A stretch of 55,370 bases of DNA from Caldiserica bacterium UBA4822 (lineage in GTDB: Bacteria; Caldisericota; Caldisericia; Cryosericales; Cryosericaceae), in assembly GCA_002402295.1 (NCBI GenBank), contig DHFO01000021.1, positions 1 to 55,370 of the forward strand, written 5' to 3'. The stretch's first letter is position 1. The number at the start of each line of letters is the position of its first letter. Below the pieces are notes generated by a model. The model was not told the DNA's origin, searched no databases, and worked only from the letters and a program-made list of their open reading frames with translations. Of the stretch, positions 17,258 to 25,942 are shown in pieces. Made by a program: the position numbers and the translations under genes.

Positions 17258-18316
17258 ATGGAAGAGCACCTGATGATTCAGGAGATTCGCGAAACCGCAA
17301 CTGTCCTGGAACTGCTTGTTGAACAGGAAGGTCCGCATATTCAGCAGATTGGCAGAGCACTTGCCTCCCTGGATCCTGAGGTTGTGGTAGAGTCGGGACG
17401 CGGGACGTCAGACCATGCGTGCATCTATGGCCAGTATCTCATCGAGTCCCTGCTTGGTATTCCTGTGGCGCTTGCGCTCGGTTCGTTGTATACCAATTAC
17501 GACCTTCCTCCCCGGCTTCGACACAGTGCCGTGATTGCCGTTTCGCAGTCGGGTGAGACGGAGGACGTCTGCACAATCGCCCGGCGCGCGGTGAAGGACG
17601 GTACCCTCACTATTGGTGTCACAAACGTAGAAGGAAGCACATTGCAGCACCTGACCGGACCTGACACACTCCTTCTGAGGGCTGGCCTGGAAAAGAGTGT
17701 CGCGGCGACCAAAACGTTCACGGCTTCACTGGCGGTTCTGTTTCTCTTGGTCCATGCTGCCCTGGGAGACGATTTTGATCTTCGCAGCGTTCTGCCGTCC
17801 ATAACGCAGATTATGGCCCGGGAGGTCGAGATTCAGGACCAGGCGCTGCGGTACGCGTTTGCAGATGACTTCGTGGTGCTGGGAACCGGGTACTGCTATA
17901 CGAACGCTCTAGAGACCGCGCTGAAGCTCAAGGAAACGTGCTACATCAATGCACAGGGACTCTCATCGGTCGATCTCATACATGGACCGCTTGCAGTTCT
18001 CAATCCAGACCTTCCCGTCATCATGTTCGCCCCGGACGATGCCTGCCTGGATCTGAACATTGCCGTGCTGGAACGCATACGGTCGACGAGAGCCCACGTG
18101 CTTGTTGTGTCGGACAGCGACAGAGCATTGCGGTATGGAGACATTGCGTTCCGCATTTCGCCCACAAACCCGACCCTATACCCGCTTCAGAATGCTCTGT
18201 TTGCACAGCTCTTTGCGTACAGCCTGTCCCTTGAACGAAAGCTCAATCCCGATGCTCCCCGGTATCTCAGCAAGGTCAGCCTTGTCGGAGGACAGGAACA
18301 GACTTCGATCGAGTAA
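17258..18316 (+). CDS. Double-SIS aminosugar-phosphate isomerase/deaminase (GlmS C-domain / AgaS / NagB-II type)
   Basis: A 352-residue protein with two SIS domains and no glutaminase domain. First SIS: VVVESGRGTSDHACIYGQY and VIAVSQSGETEDV; the SxSGET motif binds the sugar phosphate. Second SIS: VVLGTGYCYTNALETALKLKE, followed by GPLAVL. Lacking the glutamine-hydrolysing half, it fits a deaminase-isomerase that turns glucosamine-6-P or galactosamine-6-P into a ketose phosphate (NagB-II/AgaS). That is the expected step after NagA at 23101. Start: ATG 17258 with AAGGGGG upstream. Confidence 0.82.
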   Translation: MEEHLMIQEIRETATVLELLVEQEGPHIQQIGRALASLDPEVVVESGRGTSDHACIYGQYLIESLLGIPVALALGSLYTNYDLPPRLRHSAVIAVSQSGETEDVCTIARRAVKDGTLTIGVTNVEGSTLQHLTGPDTLLLRAGLEKSVAATKTFTASLAVLFLLVHAALGDDFDLRSVLPSITQIMAREVEIQDQALRYAFADDFVVLGTGYCYTNALETALKLKETCYINAQGLSSVDLIHGPLAVLNPDLPVIMFAPDDACLDLNIAVLERIRSTRAHVLVVSDSDRALRYGDIAFRISPTNPTLYPLQNALFAQLFAYSLSLERKLNPDAPRYLSKVSLVGGQEQTSIE

Positions 18317-18417
18317 ATGGGGTGGCTTTGACTCGGAACGGGTGTTTCAAGGTCCAGTTGAAAATTGCTCGCCTTTGGTGAAGATAACTTGTGGCGTTAC
18401 CGGTGCGCCAGGGGCGG

Positions 18418-18433
18418 ACGATGGATGGGAGGG
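18418..18433. repeat. 16-base motif shared with the leader at 50377
   Basis: ACGATGGATGGGAGGG occurs here, in the 232-bp leader of the PTS genes, and again at 50377-50392 in the leader of the secreted phosphatase. I see no other copy. The same leader (18317-18548) also holds GCATC-ACCT-GATGC, a small hairpin just upstream of the PTS gene, but no convincing promoter. Confidence 0.35.
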
Positions 18434-18548
18434 GGTGGTAAGGGAGTCCAGGAGTGCAGATTGTCTCCGTGGCTCCGATGGGTGAACATCGCATCACCTG
18501 ATGCACGTTTGAGCAAGTACTAGGGAATCTGGTAAGGAGGCTTGATCT

Positions 18549-20162
18549 ATGGGTAACGGCTATGGCATTTGGATCTCATTCGTTTTGGCGGTCTGGTCCT
18601 ATGTTGCGATGATCGCCAACCTGGGTCCTACTTGGCTACTAAACGACCCGATCGTCAGTGGGCTGTTTGTGGGCGCCGTTGTTGGCAACGTTCCACTCGG
18701 TCTTGCCCTGGGAGGCACACTGGAGCTCATGTCACTGGGTCTGTGGACCTATGGTGGCGCCACGACTCCCGACTATACAACCGGCGCTATCGTGGGTACT
18801 GCTTTTGCGGCACTATCGAAACTTCCTACGACGGAGGCGATGGCTGCGGGCATGGCAGTGGCAGTACCAGTATCGCTGTTCATGACCCAGCTGGACATTC
18901 TCGGGCGTTCGCTCACGACGATCTTCATCCACGGAGCCGACCGGGCCGTGGAGAAACAGGACGAGGCTGCATTCTCAAGATGGCATCTGCTGGGACAGTT
19001 GCCCTGGGGACTGTCACGCGCAATTCCCGTCTTCTTCGCGATCTGGCTTGGGTCCGGACCCATCCAGACCCTGATCACCAACATTCCTGCGTGGTTGACG
19101 CGGGGCTTCTCCACGATGGGACATATCCTTCCTGCCCTTGGGTTTGGTATCCTTCTTACATTCTTGCCCATCGAGAAGTGGTGGACGTTCTTTGTACTCG
19201 GGTTCGTCATGTTTGCCTACCTCAACGTGCCTTTGCTCGGGATAGCATTGGCCGCGCTCGCTATCGTGTTGATCTACTTCTCCCTGAAGCCGGTCGAGGC
19301 TGCTGAGGAGCAGGCGGAAGAGGCAGAGGTGGAGAAGGTCGAGCAGGCGCCGAGCCCTGTCACCCACAAGGACCTTGTAAACGCCATGTGGCGGCACAAC
19401 CTCACGCTCCAGCTGTCCTGGAACTACGAGCGTATGCAGGCGCTGGGCTTTGCCTGGTCGATATCTCCCATACTCAAGAAGGTGTATCCGAGCAAGGATG
19501 ACTACTTCGCTGCGCTCAAGCGGCACATGGTGTTCTATAACACCAATCCTGCCATTGGCTCACCAACAATCTTCGGGGCATCATGCGCCCTCGAAGAAAA
19601 GAAGCAACCCGAGGTCGGCGACAGTCTGAAGGTCTCTCTGATGGGTCCGTTCGCAGGCATCGGCGATACAGTCATGGCCATCCTGATGAAGCCCATCTTT
19701 GCCGTGTTTGCTGCATCCATGGCGCTCCGCGGAAGCACGGGGGGTGCCTGGCTTATGCTTGCTCTTGGGTTCATCTGGTTCTATCTCATGTTCCCGGGAT
19801 TCTGGCTTGGATACAAACAGGGCCTTGGTCTTGTGCGCCAGATGAGCAGCGGTGCCGTTACCCGCATTACCGATATTGCGAGCACGGCGGCTCTGTTCAT
19901 CATGGGTGGGTTCATTCCGAGCATTCTTGCCAGTGTCAAGACGCCGATCGAGTTTACGAAGAAGGTCACCATCGAGGGCAAAGAAGTACTGCAGACTGTC
20001 AAGCTCCAGAGTACGTTTGACGCTATCCTGCCGTACATGCTTCCTCTGCTTCTGACCTTTGGTGTCTACTGGCTGCTGAAGAAGAAGCACTGGACCAACC
20101 TTCAGGTCCTCCTTCTCCTGGTTGTCCTCGGAATTGTGCTTGGAGCATTCAAGCTTCTGTAG
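18549..20162 (+). CDS. Mannose-family PTS permease, IIC-IID fusion
   Basis: The 537-residue protein joins two permease subunits that are normally separate. Residues 1-250 are EIIC of the mannose family (DPIVSGLFVGAVVGNVPLGL, GGTLELMSLGLWTYGGA). A charged linker rich in Glu and Ala spans about 250-275. Residues 275-537 are EIID (THKDLVNAMWRHNLTLQLSW, FYNTNPAIGSPTIFGASCAL, GDSLKVSLMGPFAGIGDTV). These form the membrane channel that imports and phosphorylates hexoses or hexosamines with IIA and IIB, both encoded next. Start: ATG 18549 with AAGGAGG nine bases upstream. NagA downstream points to N-acetylglucosamine or N-acetylgalactosamine as substrate. Confidence 0.9.
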   Translation: MGNGYGIWISFVLAVWSYVAMIANLGPTWLLNDPIVSGLFVGAVVGNVPLGLALGGTLELMSLGLWTYGGATTPDYTTGAIVGTAFAALSKLPTTEAMAAGMAVAVPVSLFMTQLDILGRSLTTIFIHGADRAVEKQDEAAFSRWHLLGQLPWGLSRAIPVFFAIWLGSGPIQTLITNIPAWLTRGFSTMGHILPALGFGILLTFLPIEKWWTFFVLGFVMFAYLNVPLLGIALAALAIVLIYFSLKPVEAAEEQAEEAEVEKVEQAPSPVTHKDLVNAMWRHNLTLQLSWNYERMQALGFAWSISPILKKVYPSKDDYFAALKRHMVFYNTNPAIGSPTIFGASCALEEKKQPEVGDSLKVSLMGPFAGIGDTVMAILMKPIFAVFAASMALRGSTGGAWLMLALGFIWFYLMFPGFWLGYKQGLGLVRQMSSGAVTRITDIASTAALFIMGGFIPSILASVKTPIEFTKKVTIEGKEVLQTVKLQSTFDAILPYMLPLLLTFGVYWLLKKKHWTNLQVLLLLVVLGIVLGAFKLL

Positions 20163-20235
20163 CTCGGGCACGCTACTTCGTTTCTGACAATGCGGTATCC
20201 CGGGCCAGCGAATGGCCCGGGACCGGAGGTTAGTG

Positions 20236-20685
20236 ATGATAGGAATTGTCGTTGTAACACACGGTGAACTTGCAGATGGCATGGCTGACGCTGTACGGCT
20301 GATTGCTGGGCCGCAGGAGCAGCTGAAGACAGTGGCCCTGCGTGAAGGCGACAGTATTGATGAACTCAAGACGCGTATTCAGGCTGCCATCACAGAGACG
20401 AACACCGGCGATGGCAGTCTGGTGTTTGTGGACATGCTTGGTGCGTCTCCTTCCAACGCCGCCGCCTACCTGGTTCGTGATGATGTCGAGATTATTGCAG
20501 GCGTTAACTTACCCATGATTCTTGAAATCCTTGGGGTTCGGGGAGGCATGCCCCTCGGTGATGTTGCCGATATGGCAATGAATGCGGGAAAAGCTTCCAT
20601 CGAGAGTCTAAGCAAAATGATGCGCGAAGCGCTGAAGAACTCACAAACGACTGATGAAGGCACGCCTTCATCTTCAACTGACTAG
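20236..20685 (+). CDS. Mannose-family PTS EIIA
   Basis: A 149-residue cytoplasmic phosphocarrier. It begins MIGIVVVTHGELADGM; His9 in the THG motif is the residue phosphorylated by HPr. LVFVDMLGASPSNAA is the family's second loop. The Ser/Thr-rich C-terminus is unlike a IIB domain, so this is a single-domain IIA. Start: ATG 20236 with GGAGG six bases upstream (GTG 20233 is directly before it). It lies 73 bases after the IIC-IID gene and 9 before IIB. Confidence 0.9.
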   Translation: MIGIVVVTHGELADGMADAVRLIAGPQEQLKTVALREGDSIDELKTRIQAAITETNTGDGSLVFVDMLGASPSNAAAYLVRDDVEIIAGVNLPMILEILGVRGGMPLGDVADMAMNAGKASIESLSKMMREALKNSQTTDEGTPSSSTD

Positions 20686-20694
20686 GAGCATACT

Positions 20695-21186
20695 ATGGCC
20701 TTCTTCCTGCATATAGACAACCGTCTCATTCATGGGCAGGTCACTGTCAGCTGGTGCAGCTACTATGGGGCGAAACGTATCGTGGTCGCGGACGACAAAG
20801 TTGCCGCCGATCCGATCCAGCGTATTATTCTGCCGCAAGCTGCTCGGGGACTTCCAACCTCGGTGGTGTGCATAGCGGACGCCCTGAAACTGTTGGCAAC
20901 GCTCGATCCGGCACACGAAAACGTACTCATCATCGCGCGCAACGCCGAGGGTGCTCTGGCTCTCCTCCAGGGAGGCCTCAAGCCGAAGAGTATCAACGTG
21001 GGCAACCAGGCGCCTGTCCAGGGGACGAACTATGTCATGGTGCTTCCCTGGATTGCAGCCACGAAGGAGGATGCTCAAGCGTTCAAGGCCATGAGCGATA
21101 TGGGATACAAGATTACGCCACAGCGGAGCAGCAGCGACCGTGCGCTGGACCTGGTTGAGCTGCTTGGGAAGAAGGGCTTGCTGTAA
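20695..21186 (+). CDS. Mannose-family PTS EIIB
   Basis: A 163-residue EIIB of the PTS mannose-fructose-sorbose family. HIDNRLIHGQV places the phosphorylated histidine at residue 13. It takes phosphate from IIA and passes it to the sugar during import. Length is normal. Start: ATG 20695 with AGGAG upstream. Family IIBs for GalNAc/GlcNAc (AgaB-type) and mannose cannot be told apart by eye. Confidence 0.9.
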   Translation: MAFFLHIDNRLIHGQVTVSWCSYYGAKRIVVADDKVAADPIQRIILPQAARGLPTSVVCIADALKLLATLDPAHENVLIIARNAEGALALLQGGLKPKSINVGNQAPVQGTNYVMVLPWIAATKEDAQAFKAMSDMGYKITPQRSSSDRALDLVELLGKKGLL

Positions 21187-21215
21187 TCCGGGGGAAGTAC
21201 GGAAAAAGGATTGAG

Positions 21216-21926
21216 GTGAGTACTATGGAGCTTGAGTTCTTTGACAAGATCGAACAACTGATCCCCGTGCTGAGAGGTGAGGACCAACACATGCGCGAAG
21301 CCGGACACATCGTAGCCCAGAGCATCATGGGCGGAGGAATCCTGCAGGCCTTCGGCAGCGGACATTCCGCGGCATCTGCAATGGAGATCTGCGGAAGAGC
21401 TGGCGGCCTCATCCCGTCCAAGCAGATCAAGGAACCATCGGGCGGCTTATACGAGCGCATCGAAGGGGTTGGAACTGCCTTTGCAGAAACCTGGGACCTT
21501 CGGAAGGGAGACTGCCTGTTTCTCATCAGCAACTCGGGGCGCAATCCACTCATTATCGAGATGGCATTGGCGGCGCGCGCGGTAGGGGCCCCGATTGTCG
21601 CAGTGACCGCGCTTGAGGTTGGCAAACACAGCACATCGCGGCACTCCAGCGGCAAAATGCTGTGGGAACTCGCTGATGTGGTACTTGATAATCACAGCGT
21701 CGAGGGGGACGCGGCTATCGAGATTCCTGGGCTACCAACGCGTATTGCAGGAACGTCCAGCATTGGCTCTGCCATGCTCGTGGACCAGGCCATAGTGTTT
21801 GCGATTCGCGAGATGGTGGCAGCGGGATACGTCCCGCCCGTTTACATGAGTGCAAACGTAGACGGCGGTCCCGAATTCAACAAGCAGTATACGGCCAGGT
21901 ACGCCGACCGCCTGTATCGTGTCTAG
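21216..21926 (+). CDS. UPF0309-type SIS-domain protein (first copy)
   Basis: A single SIS domain of about 236 residues. FGSGHSAASAMEICGRAGG and LISNSGRNPLIIEMAL are the SIS sugar-phosphate loops, and RHSSGKMLWELADVVLDN is characteristic of the UPF0309 group. Family members bind sugar phosphates; the reaction is unknown. GTG 21216 or ATG 21225 could start it. It is in the operon after EIIB and overlaps the next gene by 8 bases. A second, diverged copy lies at 25943. Confidence 0.82.
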   Translation: MSTMELEFFDKIEQLIPVLRGEDQHMREAGHIVAQSIMGGGILQAFGSGHSAASAMEICGRAGGLIPSKQIKEPSGGLYERIEGVGTAFAETWDLRKGDCLFLISNSGRNPLIIEMALAARAVGAPIVAVTALEVGKHSTSRHSSGKMLWELADVVLDNHSVEGDAAIEIPGLPTRIAGTSSIGSAMLVDQAIVFAIREMVAAGYVPPVYMSANVDGGPEFNKQYTARYADRLYRV

Positions 21927-23055
21927 CACTGTCCGGCTCGTGCTTGCCGGGCCAGGATATATCGGGCGCGTTCATTGGCTCTGCTATCGAGTACTGCCGG
22001 CTGTCTACAGTGTCATTCCGGCACAGGTCGTGTTCCAGGCAGTGCTGACCTCACGGCCAGAGATGGCAGAACGGCTTGCGTTCGCTGGCGCTGCTCCTTA
22101 TGACCAGGCTGTCGCAGTGCTCGGCAATGCCGACCTGCTGGATGTCTGCACGCCGAATGCAGCCCATCGTTCTCTTGTGATGGCTGCGTTGGCATCCGGC
22201 AGGCCGGTATACTGCGAGAAGCCGGTAGACCTCAGTGGAGATCTGGCACTGGAGCTGGCGCGGGAAGCTGAGGCGGCGGGTGTCTTCAACCAGGTGGCTC
22301 TTGTCTACCGGTTTCTTCCCGCCATGGCGGCGGCACGGGCGGTAGTACGGGCGGGTATCATCGGCGACGTTGTGACGTGGCGAGCGGTACTGTTGCATGC
22401 CAGCTATCTCAACCCAAGGCGCGAGATGTCGTGGCGGTTGTCCAGCAGCGAATCGGGTGGTGGAGCTTTGATGGACCTTGGCGTGCACATGATTGATGCC
22501 GTACGCATGGTGATTGGGGAGTTCGCCGCTGTTCGATGCGTCACGAAGACGGTTGTGGGGGAACGGCCGATCGGGGGTTCTTCGGGGAGCACAGCTGCGG
22601 TCGATGTCGACGACTGGGCGCTGGTGACGGGGGAACTGGTGGGCGGCAGCACTGGAACGGTCGAGGTCTCCCGGATTCATGCCGGCCGGGAGGGGGCGTT
22701 TGCCCTCGAGGTCTTCGGGACCCAGGGTTCTGTCAGTATCGACCTTTCACAGTCAAAGGCAGTGGTCATGAATGCTTCTTCGCACGACATTACCCAGGAT
22801 GTCGACATAGACGACCCGTGGTCGTCGTACTTGAGAACTGCCTTCCCGAGCCCCAAAATGTCCATGGGACTCATGTGCGACATGCACGCGGCGAGCATCT
22901 ATACGCTCCTCGACGGTGCGACTGGTGGGCAGGTGTCGTTTGCTGAACGGCCTACACTCATGGAAGCTGCGTGGACTCAGCGGGTGGTCGATGCTTGCTA
23001 CACTTCTGCTCGGAGCGGCGAACGCATGCCCGTGGACCATCCGAACGCACGGTAA
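21919..23055 (+). CDS. Gfo/Idh/MocA-family oxidoreductase (second)
   Basis: A 378-residue protein with the NAD(P) fold LVLAGPGYIGRVHWLCY, VYCEKPVDLS with the catalytic lysine, and GGGALMDLGVHMID carrying the Asp/His pair of the active site. This is a normal full-length member, unlike the shorter protein at 13492. The GTG start overlaps the end of the SIS gene by 8 bases, so translation is coupled. It probably oxidises or epimerises a sugar in the amino-sugar pathway; the substrate is unknown. Confidence 0.85.
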   Translation: MSSTVRLVLAGPGYIGRVHWLCYRVLPAVYSVIPAQVVFQAVLTSRPEMAERLAFAGAAPYDQAVAVLGNADLLDVCTPNAAHRSLVMAALASGRPVYCEKPVDLSGDLALELAREAEAAGVFNQVALVYRFLPAMAAARAVVRAGIIGDVVTWRAVLLHASYLNPRREMSWRLSSSESGGGALMDLGVHMIDAVRMVIGEFAAVRCVTKTVVGERPIGGSSGSTAAVDVDDWALVTGELVGGSTGTVEVSRIHAGREGAFALEVFGTQGSVSIDLSQSKAVVMNASSHDITQDVDIDDPWSSYLRTAFPSPKMSMGLMCDMHAASIYTLLDGATGGQVSFAERPTLMEAAWTQRVVDACYTSARSGERMPVDHPNAR

Positions 23056-23100
23056 GCTGATGTTTCCTGGGTTCCAAGAAGCGGACGAAAGGAGTACTGA

Positions 23101-24252
23101 ATGATTGCACCTTCCTCGAAGCACTATGTCATCAAGACAGACCATCTGTACACTCCGGACGAGGCCGCCGGAACCTGGTGGGTTGAAATCGACACACATC
23201 GAATTGTCCACGTTACTGCTGAACAGCCGGTGGGACTCGAGACCCTGGATGCTACGGGCCTGCTGGTGGTACCTGGGTTCATCGACGTTCACATTCACGG
23301 GTTTGGCGGCCACGACATCATGGAGGGCAGCCCGGAGGCACTGGAGGCCATGGCAGGAGGACTTCCGAGGTTCGGCGTAACGTCGTTCCTTCCTACCACA
23401 GTAGGAGCAAAGGTTGTGGTGCTGCAGCAGGTTATGGGTGCGCTCACCCCGCAGCTGCCCACGGTTTCGGGCGCGAGACCGCTCGGATGGCATCTGGAAG
23501 GACCGTTCTTGAGCTCGAACATGCCCGGTGCCATGAACCCAGAGGATTTTGAGGAGCCCACCGACACAAATACTGCAGCACTGCTGGGCGCAGGTCCGCT
23601 TCTCCTTATGGCCGTCGCCCCCGAACGTGATGGAGCTATTGCCGCAATTGAACATCTGGTCAGCCGTGGCGTTCATGTGTCAATTGGCCATACGGATGCG
23701 GACTTTGAGCATGCAGTCGCAGGAATAGCAGCAGGAGCCACGTCTTTGAACCACCTGTTCAACGTCATGCGGCCGATGCTCCACCGGGAGCCAGGACCTG
23801 TCGCGACCGCCTTTCTGTATGACGTGTACCTTCAGTTCATTGCGGATGGGGTGCACACGCACCCTGCAACGATTGCTCTCATCAGCAGGTACCTCAAGGA
23901 GCGTCTGGTCCTCATTTCGGATGCCGTCCTGGCCGCCGGGCTGGACGTTCGCGGGGCGTTCGTGTTCGACGGGAAGGAGGTCACTGTCGATGAAACCTCT
24001 GTTCGCCTTCCCGGTGGCCGTCTCGCAGGGTCAATTCTGACACTCGACCGTGCGGTACGCAATGTCGTCAGTATCGGTGGTCTCGACCATGCCTCGGCCT
24101 TCAGGGCAGCGGGACTGAACCCTGCGCACTCGATTGGAGTAACAGATCGAGGATTCATCAAACCCGGAGCCATTGCAGACATTGCTGTTCTAACTGCTGA
24201 CCTACATGTTGCGGCCACGATCTGTGAAGGCAGGATGGCGTACTCCGCCTGA
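23101..24252 (+). CDS. nagA: N-acetylglucosamine-6-phosphate deacetylase
   Basis: A 383-residue amidohydrolase. VVPGFIDVHIHGFGGHDIMEG carries the first histidines, GWHLEGPFLS the metal-binding glutamate, SIGHTDADF and TSLNHLFNVMRPM further histidines, and LVLISDAVLAAG the catalytic aspartate. NagA/AgaA removes acetate from GlcNAc-6-P or GalNAc-6-P delivered by the PTS. Start: ATG 23101 with AAAGGAG upstream. Its product would be used by the SIS isomerase at 17258. Confidence 0.92.
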   Translation: MIAPSSKHYVIKTDHLYTPDEAAGTWWVEIDTHRIVHVTAEQPVGLETLDATGLLVVPGFIDVHIHGFGGHDIMEGSPEALEAMAGGLPRFGVTSFLPTTVGAKVVVLQQVMGALTPQLPTVSGARPLGWHLEGPFLSSNMPGAMNPEDFEEPTDTNTAALLGAGPLLLMAVAPERDGAIAAIEHLVSRGVHVSIGHTDADFEHAVAGIAAGATSLNHLFNVMRPMLHREPGPVATAFLYDVYLQFIADGVHTHPATIALISRYLKERLVLISDAVLAAGLDVRGAFVFDGKEVTVDETSVRLPGGRLAGSILTLDRAVRNVVSIGGLDHASAFRAAGLNPAHSIGVTDRGFIKPGAIADIAVLTADLHVAATICEGRMAYSA

Positions 24253-24255
24253 GCG

Positions 24256-25092
24256 GTGACGACGGTACACAGACTCATAGCGTGTGACCTGGACGGCACA
24301 CTGCTCAACAGCAGGTCGGGGCTCACAGATGAAACTGTGCTGCGGCTGCGTGCTGCGCTGCCGCCCGGTACGGAGTTTACCATCTGCACCGGACGGGAAC
24401 AGTACTCTGTCGCGCAGTATGTTGACCAGCTTGCTCTCATCCGCGTTCCTGTGATCACCGAGACAGGTGCGGTAATCCAGGACCCGGGTGACTGGCGCGT
24501 TCTTGTAGAGCGGGATCTGTCAGGCTCTGTCGTGCGGCAGGTGTTGGACCATCTGGCAGCGGGAAGACACGATTTCAACTTTTTTCTGTCGCGTGGTAAA
24601 GAGTTTCTCGTCTACAAGAATGAAGCTGCGCCCTTCTTTCTGCAGGACACGCTGTACTCTGAGTTGAATTCGCAGTTTCAGGATATCGGCACCTGGCACA
24701 GCCATGATGTCGGCGGGTTCCGGAAGATAGCGATCCGTTGCCGCAAGGATGAAACGGATGCGCTTGAACGCGAACTATTGAGTCTGCTCCGCGGAACGGC
24801 AACGATCATGAAGTCTGATGTGAACTGCCTTGACATCATGGGCGAGGGGGTCAGCAAAGGCAGTGCTGTGGTGTTGCTGGCTGACATGCTTGGCGTCAGC
24901 ATGCAGGATGTCATGGCAGTGGGTGACAACGAGACCGACGCTAGCATGTTCGGGGTTGCTGGTGTTTCGGTCGCGATGGCAAACGGTGATCCGGAGGTTC
25001 AACGGATGGCGCGCTATATTGCACCCTCAAATGATGACGCCGGAGTGGTTACTGCTGTCCAGCGTTTTGCAAGTGGAGAGTATCATGCCTGA
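24256..25092 (+). CDS. Cof-type HAD sugar phosphatase (first of pair)
   Basis: A 278-residue haloacid-dehalogenase phosphatase of the Cof/IIB class. ACDLDGTLLNSRSGLT has the nucleophile aspartate, TGREQYS the second motif, and DVMAVGDNETDASMFGVAG the metal-binding end. These enzymes hydrolyse sugar phosphates and cofactors with low specificity. The GTG start at 24256 follows the nagA stop by three bases. The next gene is a paralogue overlapping it by 8 bases. Confidence 0.85.
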   Translation: MTTVHRLIACDLDGTLLNSRSGLTDETVLRLRAALPPGTEFTICTGREQYSVAQYVDQLALIRVPVITETGAVIQDPGDWRVLVERDLSGSVVRQVLDHLAAGRHDFNFFLSRGKEFLVYKNEAAPFFLQDTLYSELNSQFQDIGTWHSHDVGGFRKIAIRCRKDETDALERELLSLLRGTATIMKSDVNCLDIMGEGVSKGSAVVLLADMLGVSMQDVMAVGDNETDASMFGVAGVSVAMANGDPEVQRMARYIAPSNDDAGVVTAVQRFASGEYHA

Positions 25093-25924
25093 GCGCAGGG
25101 CGTCTGGAGCCTACAGGCGACTGGCTGTCTTCGATCTTGACCGCACGCTGCTGGACGATCATGCAGAGATCAGTGACGACGTGGCGCAACGCCTCACGGC
25201 GGTTCACCATGCTGACCTGGCCTGCACCGTAGCTTCAGGGCGTGACATGCAGCGCATCATCCCGTTTCTCAAGCGGCTGGACTGGCTGTCCGTTCCGGTC
25301 ATTGCGGAACAGGGAGCCGTGATCGCAGACCCTGCTGACGGACGGCTGTTATTAGAGCAGATGGTTTCACGAGAGGTTATTCTTGGCTCACTGGACGTTG
25401 TACGTTCCTGTGGCCTTCCCGTGAACATGATTCTCTATGGACGAGGTGAACCACAGGCATTCCATGCTCCTGGCACACCGCGGCGCGACGACGGGATACG
25501 CGAGTTCACGAACGAGCACAACCTAGATACACAAGGTGTTCGCAAGATCACGCTGATTTGTGCGCCCGAGGACGCGGCGAACCTTCAACGGGCCCTGGAC
25601 CGGACGCTCGGGTCTGCTGCCACTGTTGTGCGGGCTGATGTCAACTTCCTGAACGTCATGGACGCGGGCGTCAGCAAAGGGTCCGCACTTGCCTGGTTGA
25701 TGTCATACCTTGGCGTTGTGCGCGAAAACGTGATGGCGGTGGGCGACTGCGAGGCAGACAGGAGCATGTTTGCCCAGGCAGGAGTGTCTGTGGCAGTAGC
25801 AAATGCAGATGAGGGGACGCGCTCGCTGGCACGGTTTATCGTACCAGCGAATACCGAGCAGGGAGCGGCGGTTGCACTGGAGGAATTCGCGAGAGATGAG
25901 TTCGGGCGTTTGTCCGGAGAATAG
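25085..25924 (+). CDS. Cof-type HAD sugar phosphatase (second of pair)
   Basis: A 279-residue paralogue of the previous protein. VFDLDRTLLDDHAEIS keeps the DxDxT nucleophile motif, with Arg in place of the usual Gly, and NVMAVGDCEADRSMFAQAG keeps the acidic residues. ATG 25085 with GGAGAG upstream overlaps the preceding stop. A longer frame starting at 24830 is only an antecedent overlap with no ribosome-binding site. Two such phosphatases back to back could act on different sugar phosphates of the pathway. Confidence 0.85.
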   Translation: MPERRASGAYRRLAVFDLDRTLLDDHAEISDDVAQRLTAVHHADLACTVASGRDMQRIIPFLKRLDWLSVPVIAEQGAVIADPADGRLLLEQMVSREVILGSLDVVRSCGLPVNMILYGRGEPQAFHAPGTPRRDDGIREFTNEHNLDTQGVRKITLICAPEDAANLQRALDRTLGSAATVVRADVNFLNVMDAGVSKGSALAWLMSYLGVVRENVMAVGDCEADRSMFAQAGVSVAVANADEGTRSLARFIVPANTEQGAAVALEEFARDEFGRLSGE

Positions 25925-25942
25925 ATTCCGAGGAGGACAAAG

